Shown piece by piece: positions 34,641 to 43,728 of a stretch of DNA of 64,000 nucleotides (position 1 is its first letter; every line of letters begins with the position of its first letter). Source of the stretch: Spirochaetales bacterium. Its GTDB lineage: Bacteria; Spirochaetota; Spirochaetia; SZUA-6; RPPD01. The notes below the pieces were generated by a model that saw nothing but the letters and a program-made list of their open reading frames with translations, did not search any database and was not told the DNA's origin. A program made the position numbers and the translations under genes. The DNA lies in the NCBI GenBank assembly GCA_016930675.1, contig JAFGGG010000006.1, forward strand, positions 1-64,000, written 5' to 3'.

Positions 34641-35501
34641 ATGCGAGACAAAGAACTGATCGGCCGGGTACTGGACGGTAATAAACATGCTTTGGAAACA
34701 CTCATTTCTCGTTATAAGGACTGGATTTACAATCTGGCCATGAGGATGGTGATAATCCCTGAGGATGCGGAAGATGTTACTCAGGAGATTCTGATAAAGA
34801 TTATCACCCGCTTAAAAAGTTATGATGAGAGCAAAGCGGCATTCAAGACCTGGTTATACCGGATAGTGGTAAACCATGTTATCAATATGAAAAAAAGAAG
34901 CTTGGAAAAGGCTGCTTTTAATTTCGAAAACTACTATGAGCGGATGGACTATATTGAGGACAGGCAGCCTGCGGACACTCCTGAAATAAAAGCCCTGGTG
35001 TACGATACTATGATAAACTGCGTTATGGCCACACTGATCTGTTTGAACAGAATCCAGCGGCTGGTAATCATCCTCGGTGTTATTTTCAACATCAACTCAA
35101 AAGTCGGCGCGGAAATTTTGGAAATGAGCAGGGCCAATTTCAGAAAAATTCTATCGCGGTCGCGGAAAAAGCTTAAAAATTTTATGAGTCAGACCTGCAG
35201 TCTTGTTAATAAACACGCAAAATGTAAATGTAATTTAAAGATCACGGAACTTATTAACTATGGTCACCGTGATCCGGACAATCTAATCTACGACAAACTC
35301 ATCCACACGCACCGGGTAAAGGACATGATTTCAGGACGTGTGAATAAGTTCATGAACAGTTACTTTTATAAATTCAATGATCTTTTTCAATCGCAGCCCT
35401 TTTGGCAGGGGCCCGATATGAAACTCTGGCTTGATAGAGCCATTAAAAGCGAGGAGTTTAAGGATATTTTTAACCTGGGCACCTTAAACAATATCAATTA
35501 A
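34641..35501 (+). CDS. ECF-type sigma factor with C-terminal extension
   Basis: 286 residues. Region 2 (LISRYKDWIYNLAMRMV, DAEDVTQEILIKI, FKTWLYRIVVNHV) and region 4 (LEMSRANFRKILSRSRKKLKNF) are clear. A roughly 105-residue tail follows, with CSLVNKHAKCKC and KFMNSYFYKFNDLFQSQPFW, which may sense a signal or metal as in extended ECF groups. The start is ambiguous. ATG 34641 has GAGGA 7 bp upstream and is chosen. An in-frame GTG at 34596 lies 4 bp after TAAGGAGG, and a seven-codon reading frame (MCQRRRG) begins at 34594 beside that same site. Confidence 0.82.
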   Translation: MRDKELIGRVLDGNKHALETLISRYKDWIYNLAMRMVIIPEDAEDVTQEILIKIITRLKSYDESKAAFKTWLYRIVVNHVINMKKRSLEKAAFNFENYYERMDYIEDRQPADTPEIKALVYDTMINCVMATLICLNRIQRLVIILGVIFNINSKVGAEILEMSRANFRKILSRSRKKLKNFMSQTCSLVNKHAKCKCNLKITELINYGHRDPDNLIYDKLIHTHRVKDMISGRVNKFMNSYFYKFNDLFQSQPFWQGPDMKLWLDRAIKSEEFKDIFNLGTLNNIN

Positions 35502-35571
35502 TTTCTTATAACCGGTTAGATTTATCAGTGCTCATCTGAAACAGCAACTGCCTTCCAAGCGGCCGTTTTTC

Positions 35572-36876
35572 TTACCATAAAAACTCAATTTCCGCCAGAC
35601 ATGTATCGTCGTATTTGCTTCCTTCATATACTTCAAGGATCTGGATCACACAAAGCTCGCATGCTCTGGGCTTGGACAGCACAATCTGCTGTGCATCCAT
35701 ACGATCCGTTAAAACAACATCAATATAGTATACATTGGATGACGCATTTCCCTCTTTAATTCGTTTTAACTCTTGGCTAATGCCGGCGGTTACTTGATTA
35801 TAATACTCTTTATATTCATTATATGTATTGAATTTATTATAGCTTGATAAGTTTCGAGGCATTTCTGTAAAAAAGCACAGACGTACTTTTTTAACTCTTG
35901 AATTTTTATAGTACAGGGCTTGGGATGCCTGATATCCGTTATGTATTTTTATGCCCTTTATAACATGGTATCCGGTTTTTTTGGAGTTATTTTCCACAGA
36001 GGGCGGTGTTAATGCTAGCCATTCGCCGATACCATAACCTGCCGCGCCCTCAACCCAGGCTGTTTCCGGCCGGTCATCGCGCGCGCAGAATGGATTATAT
36101 ACGCCGTACGCGTCTGCTTTTAAGCTTGAGGAGGCAAATATGTGAGGGCTGTAATACTCCTTACTGGAAAAATATTTTATAATATCGTCGGAGGATTTCG
36201 GTTCAATATTTTTATATGAATAATATGTAACACCTTCTAATCTGTATATGATGATATCGCACTGCTGTATGACATCGGCCCAGGTTGATCCTGTTTCCAG
36301 AATATAGCCCACACACAAATCGCCGAACATATCAAATACCCTATTCATTCTATGGTTATATGTATTTATAACGGTACGTTCCTGGTATGGTGCAAAGTCA
36401 ACCGTAAACGTATAATAGCCGTAATAATCGCTTCCTTTTATCCATTCGACCTCTAGCTGTCGATCATCGGCCTGCGCCTGAAAATCACTGATATAGTCTG
36501 TTTCCGACCCGTAATCGTCGTGGCTTCCGTCCCTGCTCAGGAATTCCCATTTAAACTCTTCTACGGGAAATCCCATCAATACGCTCACAGAGCTGCCGCT
36601 TGTGTTTTTAAAGGTAAAACTGCATGAAACTTCAAAAACCATCCCTTGTTTGTAACGATAGGGTTTATCTTTACCGTCATAGGAGATATAGTTTAAGGGC
36701 TTGAGCACCACTTTTTCTTTAATCATTGCAATCTCTGTGCTCTTTGATTTACAGACAAGCGTGCCGCCGCCCGGATCCTGAATAATATTCAGGATCGCGG
36801 CGTCGCTGAACAAGGAGGCAAGTGAAACACTTATAAAGAATGAAATAAAACCTAAAAAAGGCAGGGATTTTTTCAT
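35572..36876 (-). CDS. exported protein with NADase-type glycan-binding (discoidin-like) domain
   Basis: 434 residues with a signal peptide (MKKSLPFLGFISFFISVSLA). The N-terminal half (about 60-230) is beta-rich and DUF4424-like (FEVSCSFTFKNTSGSSVSV). Residues 245-434 fit a discoidin-like fold: ASSSLKADAYGVYNPFCARD, DDRPETAWVEGAAGYG and IKIHNGYQ are its conserved calls. Such domains often bind surface glycans. The protein is probably periplasmic or outer-surface. No operon partner is visible. Confidence 0.72.
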   Translation of the reverse strand: MKKSLPFLGFISFFISVSLASLFSDAAILNIIQDPGGGTLVCKSKSTEIAMIKEKVVLKPLNYISYDGKDKPYRYKQGMVFEVSCSFTFKNTSGSSVSVLMGFPVEEFKWEFLSRDGSHDDYGSETDYISDFQAQADDRQLEVEWIKGSDYYGYYTFTVDFAPYQERTVINTYNHRMNRVFDMFGDLCVGYILETGSTWADVIQQCDIIIYRLEGVTYYSYKNIEPKSSDDIIKYFSSKEYYSPHIFASSSLKADAYGVYNPFCARDDRPETAWVEGAAGYGIGEWLALTPPSVENNSKKTGYHVIKGIKIHNGYQASQALYYKNSRVKKVRLCFFTEMPRNLSSYNKFNTYNEYKEYYNQVTAGISQELKRIKEGNASSNVYYIDVVLTDRMDAQQIVLSKPRACELCVIQILEVYEGSKYDDTCLAEIEFLW

Positions 36877-36987
36877 GATATAATTTCCTTCACTGGATAT
36901 TTAAAAGCTGAGTGTATTATAATATTCTTACAAAGAAAACACAAGGTTTAAACCTGGCAGACAAAATAGCACATAAAAAAGGTACGT

Positions 36988-37311
36988 TTAGATGAAATCA
37001 GCCGATGTGACGTATGTTGGAATCCCTTCCGAAGTCCAGGTGATATTATTCATACCACCGGATTTTTCATAAAGCTTGATTAATCGATGTACTATTTCAT
37101 CTTTCAATTCGAGGGGAACGGTACGTTAAATATATGTAAATATAGGCGTATCATCACCAGTATTTGTTTCATATTCTTCTTCGCAGTATTCTGCAGTAAA
37201 GCCGCTTCCGGCAATTCCCGAAGCATATATTGCTCGATTACGTAATATTTTTCTCCGGCGCTTAAATTTAAGGCTATAAAAAAAATAAAAACAGAAAAAA
37301 TATTTCTTCAT
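36988..37311 (-). pseudogene. interrupted small gene (in-frame TAA)
   Basis: An ATG at 37311 (AAAGGA upstream) opens a 61-codon frame (MKKYFFCFYFFYS...) that ends at TAA 37128-37126. The same frame then runs on without a stop for 45 more codons (VPLELKDEIVHRLIKLYEK..TYVTSADFI) to TAA at 36990-36988. The second half looks like ordinary protein, so one gene seems to have been cut by a nonsense change. The first 30 codons are unusually basic, so an extra frameshift is possible. No family is recognised. Confidence 0.4.
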
Positions 37312-37350
37312 AATCAATCCTTTTTGATGAATCACAATATAACACAATTA

Positions 37351-37380
37351 TTTACATTTTTTTCATATTTGCGCTACAAT
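37351..37380 (+). promoter_or_regulatory. sigma-70 promoter of the WD40 gene
   Basis: TTTACA (37351-37356) and TACAAT (37375-37380) with an 18-bp spacer; predicted start near 37387, and AAAGG lies about 8 bp before the ATG at 37402. Confidence 0.55.
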
Positions 37381-37401
37381 TAAGTTGTAAAGGTTGTATC
37401 T

Positions 37402-40320
37402 ATGAAAAAAGCAAAGAGTATTGTTTGGTTGTTTATAATTTTAGGGGCGCTGCTCGACGCTGAACAAAAACCTGAGTTGTTTGTTCAGCTGGGACACTTT
37501 GATTTTATTGAGACAGTGGCGTATTCTCCGGACGGTAAATATATCCTTTCGGGAAGCAAGGACAAGACACTAAAGCTATGGGATGTGGTTTCCGGCAGAG
37601 AGATAAGAACATTTTACGGACATGCCGACAAGGTGAGTTCGGTGGCATTCTCTCCGGACGGTAAATACGCGCTTTCCGGAAGCTGGGACGACACCGTGAA
37701 ACTTTGGGACCTGGCTACGGGTGAAACCTTGAGAACCTTCAGAGGACATGCAGACTTTGTAGAGGCGGTTGCTTTTTCACCCGATGGCAGGTACGTGCTT
37801 TCCGGAAGCGGGGACGATACGTTAAAGTTATGGCAGGTAGAAACAGGGAAGGAGTTAAAAACCTTAAAAGGCCATAAGGCGGATATAACAGCCGTAGCCT
37901 ATTCCCCCGACGGCAGGTATATCCTTTCCGGTGGCTGGGACGCGGTTATAAAATTATGGAATGCAGACAGCGGTAAAGAGTTAAAAACCTTTTCCGGTCA
38001 CACATATACGATTACTACTGTGGCTTTTTCTCCCGACAGTAAGTACGCGCTTTCCGGAAGCTGGGATGAAACCTGCAAGCTTTGGGATATTGCCAGCGGT
38101 AAACTGGTAAAAAGTTTTCAGGGGCATTCCAATGTTGTAAGCAGCGTGGTCTTTTCTCCGGACGGGAGCATGATTCTTTCAGGAAGCTGGGATCATACCG
38201 TAAAACTCTGGGATATAAAAAGCGGCAAGGAACTTAAAACCTTTACCGGGCATCGGGATAAAATAACCGCTGTTGCTTTTTCCGGGCAGGGGAAATTCGC
38301 GGTTTCCGGCAGTCAGGACAATACTATTATACTCTGGGATATTGTTTCAGGAGAAGAGGTTATGATATATCAGGGCTACTCTCAGGAGCTGAAGACCGTA
38401 GCCGTTACTCCTGACGGCCACTACATGCTTTCGGCCGGTGTGGGCAACACAATCAGCATGTGGGATCTGGTCGAAGGCGGTATTGTGCGCATAATAAAGG
38501 GTGATTGGGATTTTATTCAGTCAATCGCCGTTTCACCGGACGGCAGATACCTGCTGGCCGGAGGCAGTGCCGGTTTGTTAAAGTTAATAGAATTGGAAAG
38601 CGGCGCTGAGATTATTACCTTTAAAGGGCATGGAAATATTGTTTCCGGTGTAGCCTTTCTGCCTGACGGAGGATATATAGTTTCCGCCAGTTATGACAAG
38701 ACTGTTAAATTATGGAATCTGCGAACCGGTGAAGAGGTGAAGACATTTTCAGGCCATTCCAGTTTTATTACATCGCTGGCCGTTTCTTCCAATGGGAAGT
38801 ATCTTCTTACCGGCAGCTTGGATAAGACCGCAAAACTCTGGGACATTGCCTCGGGAAAGGAGTTGGGTACCTTAAGAGGTCACTATGATTGGATTACAGC
38901 GGTTGCTTTTTCTCCCGATGGCATGTCCGCGCTTTCCGGAAGTTGGGACAATACAATAAAACTGTGGAGCTTAACGGACGGTCAGCTGATGAAAACGTTC
39001 CACGGGCATACCTACTACATTACGTCGGTTGTTTTTTCACAGGACGGCAGGCGCTTTGCTTCGGGAAGCGGAGATTATACCGTAAAGGTATGGGACGTAC
39101 ATTCCGGCAGGGAGCTTAAAACCCTGTGCGGACACACTCACGTAGTTTCAAGCGTGATTTTTTTACCCAAGCAGGAACGAATGCTTTCAGCAGGTCTGGA
39201 TACCAAGATAAAGCTGTGGGATTTAAGCGCGGGAAAAGAGCTTTTCACATTAGAGGGCCACAGCAATACGGTTTCAAGCTTGGCTTTATCCGCAGACGGC
39301 CTGCAAGCCCTGTCGGGAAGCTGGGATGCCACATTGAAACTGTGGAATCTACGTGAGCATAAAGTGATAAAAACATTTAACGGCCACAAAGGGTATGTTA
39401 CCTCAGCGGTTTTTTCGGATGACGGCAGGTATATCCTGTCAGGAAGCTATGATATGACACTGAAGCTGTGGGACCCGACTGCGGACACAGAGCTTAAAAC
39501 ATTTCACGGGCATGCTAATGTCGTTTCGTGTGTGGCTTTGACAGCTGATGGCAAATACGCCTTGTCCGGAAGCTGGGACAAGAGTGTTAGAGTGTGGGAT
39601 ATCAGAAGCGGGAAAGAACTGAAAGTCTTAACAGGACATACTGATCTCGTCATCGCTCTTGATGTTTCACCGGACGGTAAATACGCTGCTTCCGGCAGCT
39701 GGGACAAAACCGTTAAACTGTGGGATATTTCCGCAGGAAAAGAAAAATACACACTAAAAGGTCATATGGACCTGGTTTCCAGTGTTGTTTTTTCCCCCGA
39801 CGGAAAGTATTTGCTTTCCGCGAGTTATGATAACACATTGAAACTGTGGGATGTGGCTACCGGCCGGGAGCTTAAGACTTTAACCGGACATAACGGTGCG
39901 GTAAATACTGCGGCTTTTTCCGCGGATGGAAAGCAGGCAGTTTCCTGCGATGCGGACACGCTTAAAATTTGGGACATAACAACAGGCAGCGAGATAGAAA
40001 GTATAAACGGTCATAATTCTTACATCACCTCGGCGGTATTTACTCCTGCCGGAGATTCCGTGCTTACGGCAAGTGCGGATCAAACCCTGAAACTATGGGA
40101 TATCGAGACTGTCGACAACCTTACCACATGGGTAAGCTTTATGGACGGTGCGTGGGTGGTAATAACTCCAGGAGGTTATTATTATACATCAGCGAACGGC
40201 TCAAAGTATATTAATGTACGTGAAGGTAATCAGGTATTCTCCGTGACCGGTTATGAAAAGAACTATAACAAACCTGAAAGGATTAAAGAAAAGCTTTCCG
40301 GCATAAACGAACATCGATAA
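37402..40320 (+). CDS. exported protein of 21 WD40 repeats
   Basis: 972 residues. A signal peptide (MKKAKSIVWLFIILGALLDA) is followed by 21 repeats of 41-42 residues with the standard GH...SPDG...LSGS.D.T.KLWD pattern. Twenty-one is exactly three seven-bladed propellers. Repeats 8 and 9 are the most decayed (GYSQELKTV, GDWDFIQSI). The last 60 residues (ITPGGYYYTSANGSKYINV) form the beta tail typical of bacterial WD40 proteins. There are no catalytic residues, so it is a periplasmic or surface scaffold. Many repeats are close at DNA level, so recombination may change copy number. Confidence 0.88.
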   Translation: MKKAKSIVWLFIILGALLDAEQKPELFVQLGHFDFIETVAYSPDGKYILSGSKDKTLKLWDVVSGREIRTFYGHADKVSSVAFSPDGKYALSGSWDDTVKLWDLATGETLRTFRGHADFVEAVAFSPDGRYVLSGSGDDTLKLWQVETGKELKTLKGHKADITAVAYSPDGRYILSGGWDAVIKLWNADSGKELKTFSGHTYTITTVAFSPDSKYALSGSWDETCKLWDIASGKLVKSFQGHSNVVSSVVFSPDGSMILSGSWDHTVKLWDIKSGKELKTFTGHRDKITAVAFSGQGKFAVSGSQDNTIILWDIVSGEEVMIYQGYSQELKTVAVTPDGHYMLSAGVGNTISMWDLVEGGIVRIIKGDWDFIQSIAVSPDGRYLLAGGSAGLLKLIELESGAEIITFKGHGNIVSGVAFLPDGGYIVSASYDKTVKLWNLRTGEEVKTFSGHSSFITSLAVSSNGKYLLTGSLDKTAKLWDIASGKELGTLRGHYDWITAVAFSPDGMSALSGSWDNTIKLWSLTDGQLMKTFHGHTYYITSVVFSQDGRRFASGSGDYTVKVWDVHSGRELKTLCGHTHVVSSVIFLPKQERMLSAGLDTKIKLWDLSAGKELFTLEGHSNTVSSLALSADGLQALSGSWDATLKLWNLREHKVIKTFNGHKGYVTSAVFSDDGRYILSGSYDMTLKLWDPTADTELKTFHGHANVVSCVALTADGKYALSGSWDKSVRVWDIRSGKELKVLTGHTDLVIALDVSPDGKYAASGSWDKTVKLWDISAGKEKYTLKGHMDLVSSVVFSPDGKYLLSASYDNTLKLWDVATGRELKTLTGHNGAVNTAAFSADGKQAVSCDADTLKIWDITTGSEIESINGHNSYITSAVFTPAGDSVLTASADQTLKLWDIETVDNLTTWVSFMDGAWVVITPGGYYYTSANGSKYINVREGNQVFSVTGYEKNYNKPERIKEKLSGINEHR

Positions 40321-40350
40321 CAACAGTGTGGTTTTGCATTCCGCGTGTCC

Positions 40351-41994
40351 TTATTCGCCGGTGCTGTTCATCTCAGGATCTCCAAGCAGACTTTCGTATG
40401 GTATAAGATCAGGTTCGTAGTCCGGGTGTGCTGTCGCCGGAATGGCTCCGTGTTTTATCAGTAACGTACGCATAGGCTCGGATTGGGCGAAATCCAGCGC
40501 GGTAAGACATGAAACATGTCCGTCATAGAATGATTTAGTCAAATGGTTTACATCCGCCCCTTTGTTAAGAAGCAGTTCCACAATGTCGTAATATTCCTGC
40601 TGCACGGCATTTTTTAGCGGAGTATCGGCATAGTCCACTTCACTCACGTTTACTTCCACACCGCTTTCAATCAATAGGATGGAGATGTCATGCTGTCTCT
40701 CCCGGAGGGCTTTATTCAGGTGATCTGTGGTAAAAGCATATTTTCTGTCAATGAATATTTTCACCAAGTCCGTGTGTCCTTTTTGAATCGTCAGCTCTAC
40801 ACTGGCTTCATCGGGTTCCACCCCTCCGCTTAATAAGATTACGGCTATATCTTTATACTCCTCCTTCAATGCCAGATATAAAAGCGATTCGTCGCGGCCG
40901 GGATTAAGACCGTGCAGCTTGAGTCCCTTTTTCAACATCAGCTGCAGCAGTACTTTGTCGCCATTGAATACTATTCTTTTTATAGTTAAGGCCGTATTTC
41001 GTGTGTTAACGGCTACTCCTTTTTCCAGTAAAAGGACGATCAGTGTTCTGTTCCCGTTCAGCACTGCCAAGTGCAGGAAATCATTTTCATCGCTGTTCTG
41101 TGTTTTGATCGAGGCCCTGTGTTTTAACAGGAGTGATATGAGTTCGCCGTTGTTTTTGCGAATCGCGTAATACAGGGGAACACGCGCGTCTTTGTCAGGA
41201 CTATTTATGTCGACATCGTTTTCGATCAGGTATTTAGCGATTTCTGTATATCCGTATTCGATTGCTATATGAAGTGCGTTGTTTTCAACTTTATGTATAC
41301 CTTTTTCAATCAGGAAACATATAATGTCTACATTATTGTAAATAGTTGCTTCTTCTAAAATAAACTTCGCATCGAAATCAAGCTTTTCTACATCCTTTTT
41401 ATTGTAGTAATCCTTGAAAAGCGTGTTTTGGTTATAAAGAAGGCAATAAACTAACAGATATTGATAGAAATAATCCTTGCGCAAACCCTTCTGCAGTAAA
41501 AATTCCAGTATCTCCCGGTTTCCGTGTTTGATCACAGGAAACAGCACCGACAAAATTCGACACTCGGATGGGTGATAAACTTCGGCATTGTACTCTACGA
41601 GCATGCGCGCAATTTCAAAGTTGTTCTTGTCCGCGGCCAGGTAAAGGGGAGTCATAATATATATTTGTCCGAGACCTCCGGAAAAACCGCCGATTGCTTT
41701 TCCTTTTCCCTTATTCACATCAGCACCGCTTTTAAGCAGGAGAGACACGATTTCAGACTTCTCATGTTCCACAGCCAGCATGAGCGGCGTCCATTCATCT
41801 TTTAACGGGCTGTCAATATTTATTCCTTTATCAACAATTGTTTGAACCTGACGGGTATCGCCTTCGATGACTGCTTTATACAGCTGATCGTTTAGATTAT
41901 TTTTTTCTTGTGAAGATACGGCTCCCGTTACAAACAGAAGTATACTTGCCAAAACAGCGAAAGTTTTCAGATTCAGTATATTTCCGGCGTGCAT
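40351..41994 (-). CDS. exported ankyrin-repeat protein
   Basis: 547 residues beginning with a signal peptide (LNLKTFAVLASILLFVTGAVSSQ). The rest is a run of about 14 ankyrin repeats of 33 residues, recognisable by LxxAVxxG and VxLLLxKGADVN units; some are degenerate. It is a protein-binding solenoid exported from the cytoplasm, convergent with the WD40 gene 30 bp away. No enzyme domain is present. Its partner is unknown. Confidence 0.82.
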   Translation of the reverse strand: MHAGNILNLKTFAVLASILLFVTGAVSSQEKNNLNDQLYKAVIEGDTRQVQTIVDKGINIDSPLKDEWTPLMLAVEHEKSEIVSLLLKSGADVNKGKGKAIGGFSGGLGQIYIMTPLYLAADKNNFEIARMLVEYNAEVYHPSECRILSVLFPVIKHGNREILEFLLQKGLRKDYFYQYLLVYCLLYNQNTLFKDYYNKKDVEKLDFDAKFILEEATIYNNVDIICFLIEKGIHKVENNALHIAIEYGYTEIAKYLIENDVDINSPDKDARVPLYYAIRKNNGELISLLLKHRASIKTQNSDENDFLHLAVLNGNRTLIVLLLEKGVAVNTRNTALTIKRIVFNGDKVLLQLMLKKGLKLHGLNPGRDESLLYLALKEEYKDIAVILLSGGVEPDEASVELTIQKGHTDLVKIFIDRKYAFTTDHLNKALRERQHDISILLIESGVEVNVSEVDYADTPLKNAVQQEYYDIVELLLNKGADVNHLTKSFYDGHVSCLTALDFAQSEPMRTLLIKHGAIPATAHPDYEPDLIPYESLLGDPEMNSTGE

Positions 41995-42070
41995 GATATT
42001 ATTTATTATAGCACAATCCGTTTAAAAAAAAAGAGAGTTGTATTTTTCTAATGAATAAAACAACCTGCTA

Positions 42071-42247
42071 TTAAACGTCCTCAATAATTGCCTTGGGGGC
42101 ATTCTCTCTGACAGATCTGATGCCATTATGACAGCCATCCAGAGAGGTATACCCTTCGCTTACGGCGATCACCTCTCCGTTTGGGGCCTTTAAACGGAAT
42201 CTATACTCCCCCTTTGCATCTTTATACACCTCGAACTTTGCGGCCAT
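42071..42247 (-). CDS. YegP-like (DUF1508) small protein
   Basis: 58 residues. The sequence KFEVYKDAKGEYRFRLKAPN followed by GEVIAVSEGY and SLDGCHNGIRSV matches one DUF1508 repeat as in YegP (usually two repeats); the family function is unknown. The ATG at 42247 follows AGGAG by 6 bp. A strong promoter lies upstream with an operator-like palindrome over its -10 box. Confidence 0.85.
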   Translation of the reverse strand: MAAKFEVYKDAKGEYRFRLKAPNGEVIAVSEGYTSLDGCHNGIRSVRENAPKAIIEDV

Positions 42248-42280
42248 AATTTACTCCTTTTATAAAATAGGTAATATAAA

Positions 42281-42308
42281 GTATTATGTATCACCGGACA
42301 GCTGTCAA
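42281..42308 (-). promoter_or_regulatory. promoter of the YegP-like gene with operator-like palindrome
   Basis: On the minus strand TTGACA (42308-42303) and TAATAC (42286-42281) are 16 bp apart. TAATATAAAGTATTA at 42272-42286 overlaps the -10 box and differs by one base from the two operators of the zinc operon (245-277). Confidence 0.6.
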
Positions 42309-42381
42309 TGGTAAAAACACAAACAGACAATTGCCCAAGACATAAAAAAATGATAACTATGTATGGAGAGGACGCTGTGAT

Positions 42382-42624
42382 ATGTTTATGAAATCAAATT
42401 TCATTATTTATCCCGAAGGCGATGTGCAGGAAATAGATCACAGCCTGTCTATTAATCAGCTTGTCGATCTGAACGGCAATCCGCTGCAGGTGCCGTTACC
42501 CACAACCAAGCTGATTGCTTACAGAGTATATAAAATAAATATTCAAACTCCCACCGGCCAGGAAATCCGGCAGCATTATCTTGAACTGGTGAATGTGAAT
42601 GAGTTGAGACAGTATACGCGGTGA
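42382..42624 (+). CDS. small conserved-looking protein of unknown function (80 aa)
   Basis: 80 residues, mixed alpha/beta, no signal peptide (SNFIIYPEGDVQEIDHSLS...). No named domain is recognised. GGAGAGG lies 11 bp before the ATG at 42382; an in-frame ATG at 42388 would give a protein two residues shorter. It converges on the carboxypeptidase gene. Confidence 0.6.
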   Translation: MFMKSNFIIYPEGDVQEIDHSLSINQLVDLNGNPLQVPLPTTKLIAYRVYKINIQTPTGQEIRQHYLELVNVNELRQYTR

Positions 42625-42639
42625 TTATTCATGCACGTT

Positions 42640-43683
42640 TTAATTATAAGATGAGTTTTCCCGCTCAATAATCCACCTGCATAAAACCCTGAATGCGGAA
42701 AGACTTTCATTGCCCGCGCTCAAAATATATCCGGCCGCGGGGCATACGCCGCCCAGCTTCTTTGTTTTCGGAGGCAGTTCAATAGTAAAGGCCAATGTGT
42801 GGTATGTTGCATAGAGATAATCCATAAGTGTTCCCGACGGAAGTGCTTTCGGGTAGATCCTGCACATCTGCAAGGGTGTATATACAGAGCCGCCGTCATT
42901 TATTATCTCCTGTGCCATCCGGGCAGCCATCTGTCTGAAAAGCTCGTCATCCGGGCATTGTGTACGTGAATATCCGTTGGGGTAGAGAATATACTGTCCG
43001 AAACTGTGGAAGTCCACGGCAGCCTGAAAATGAACGCGTGCGGCCAGCTCCTGCAGGGCCTTTGTTTCGGGTTCTGAAGCCGGAGACGGGCCTCTGTAAA
43101 AGCGTGAAGCCGGATCTTTACTGAACCCGCCCTTAATATCCCACATCACGTCGAAATTACGGTTAATATCCACACCGCTGAAAGAGTTCCCGTAACGTGC
43201 TCTGTTTTTACGCCAGTTACGGTCGCCGGAGCGGCTGTACACGTATCCGTCGGGATTGACAACAGGAATAAACCAGAGGGATGCACGGTCCATAATATGC
43301 TGAATGTCTTGATCATATTCGTATGTGCTTGTGAATTTATGAACAAGGTATAATATAACGGGGAGGGAGATCCACTCGTCACTGTGAACAAGCCCCGTAA
43401 ATAGAAGCGCGGGTTTGTGTGATTGCGGGTATTTATCACTGCCTATATGCAGCGCCCAAATGGTTCTGCCTTCTGCAGTAAGACCTAGTGCATGCAGTTT
43501 AACAAGATGAGGGTACTTTCGGGATAAGTATGTTGTAAACTGCTCGGTCTGTTCCAGATCGGGGTAATTGTTAAAAAATCCGGTATCATAATGGTAGGTG
43601 GCACAGGAAATCGATACAAAACAAATAACTGAGATTATAATTATAAAAAAAAGACGGAATGATATTTTTAATAACCAAATCAA
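42640..43683 (-). CDS. M14-family zinc carboxypeptidase lipoprotein
   Basis: 347 residues. The signal ends in SISC (about residue 27), so it is lipid-anchored. Zinc ligands appear in GLVHSDEW (HxxE) and the later His in VDFHSFGQ, the catalytic Glu is in TIELPP, and NRNFDVMW is the substrate-binding block. It removes C-terminal residues from peptides or muropeptides in the periplasm. The TTG at 43683, with GGAGG about 11 bp upstream, is used because no ATG occurs before the signal peptide. Confidence 0.82.
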   Translation of the reverse strand: MIWLLKISFRLFFIIIISVICFVSISCATYHYDTGFFNNYPDLEQTEQFTTYLSRKYPHLVKLHALGLTAEGRTIWALHIGSDKYPQSHKPALLFTGLVHSDEWISLPVILYLVHKFTSTYEYDQDIQHIMDRASLWFIPVVNPDGYVYSRSGDRNWRKNRARYGNSFSGVDINRNFDVMWDIKGGFSKDPASRFYRGPSPASEPETKALQELAARVHFQAAVDFHSFGQYILYPNGYSRTQCPDDELFRQMAARMAQEIINDGGSVYTPLQMCRIYPKALPSGTLMDYLYATYHTLAFTIELPPKTKKLGGVCPAAGYILSAGNESLSAFRVLCRWIIERENSSYN

Positions 43684-43728
43684 TATCTCTGTGTCCTCCG
43701 TGAACTCTGTGAGAGATATTCAATTGTA

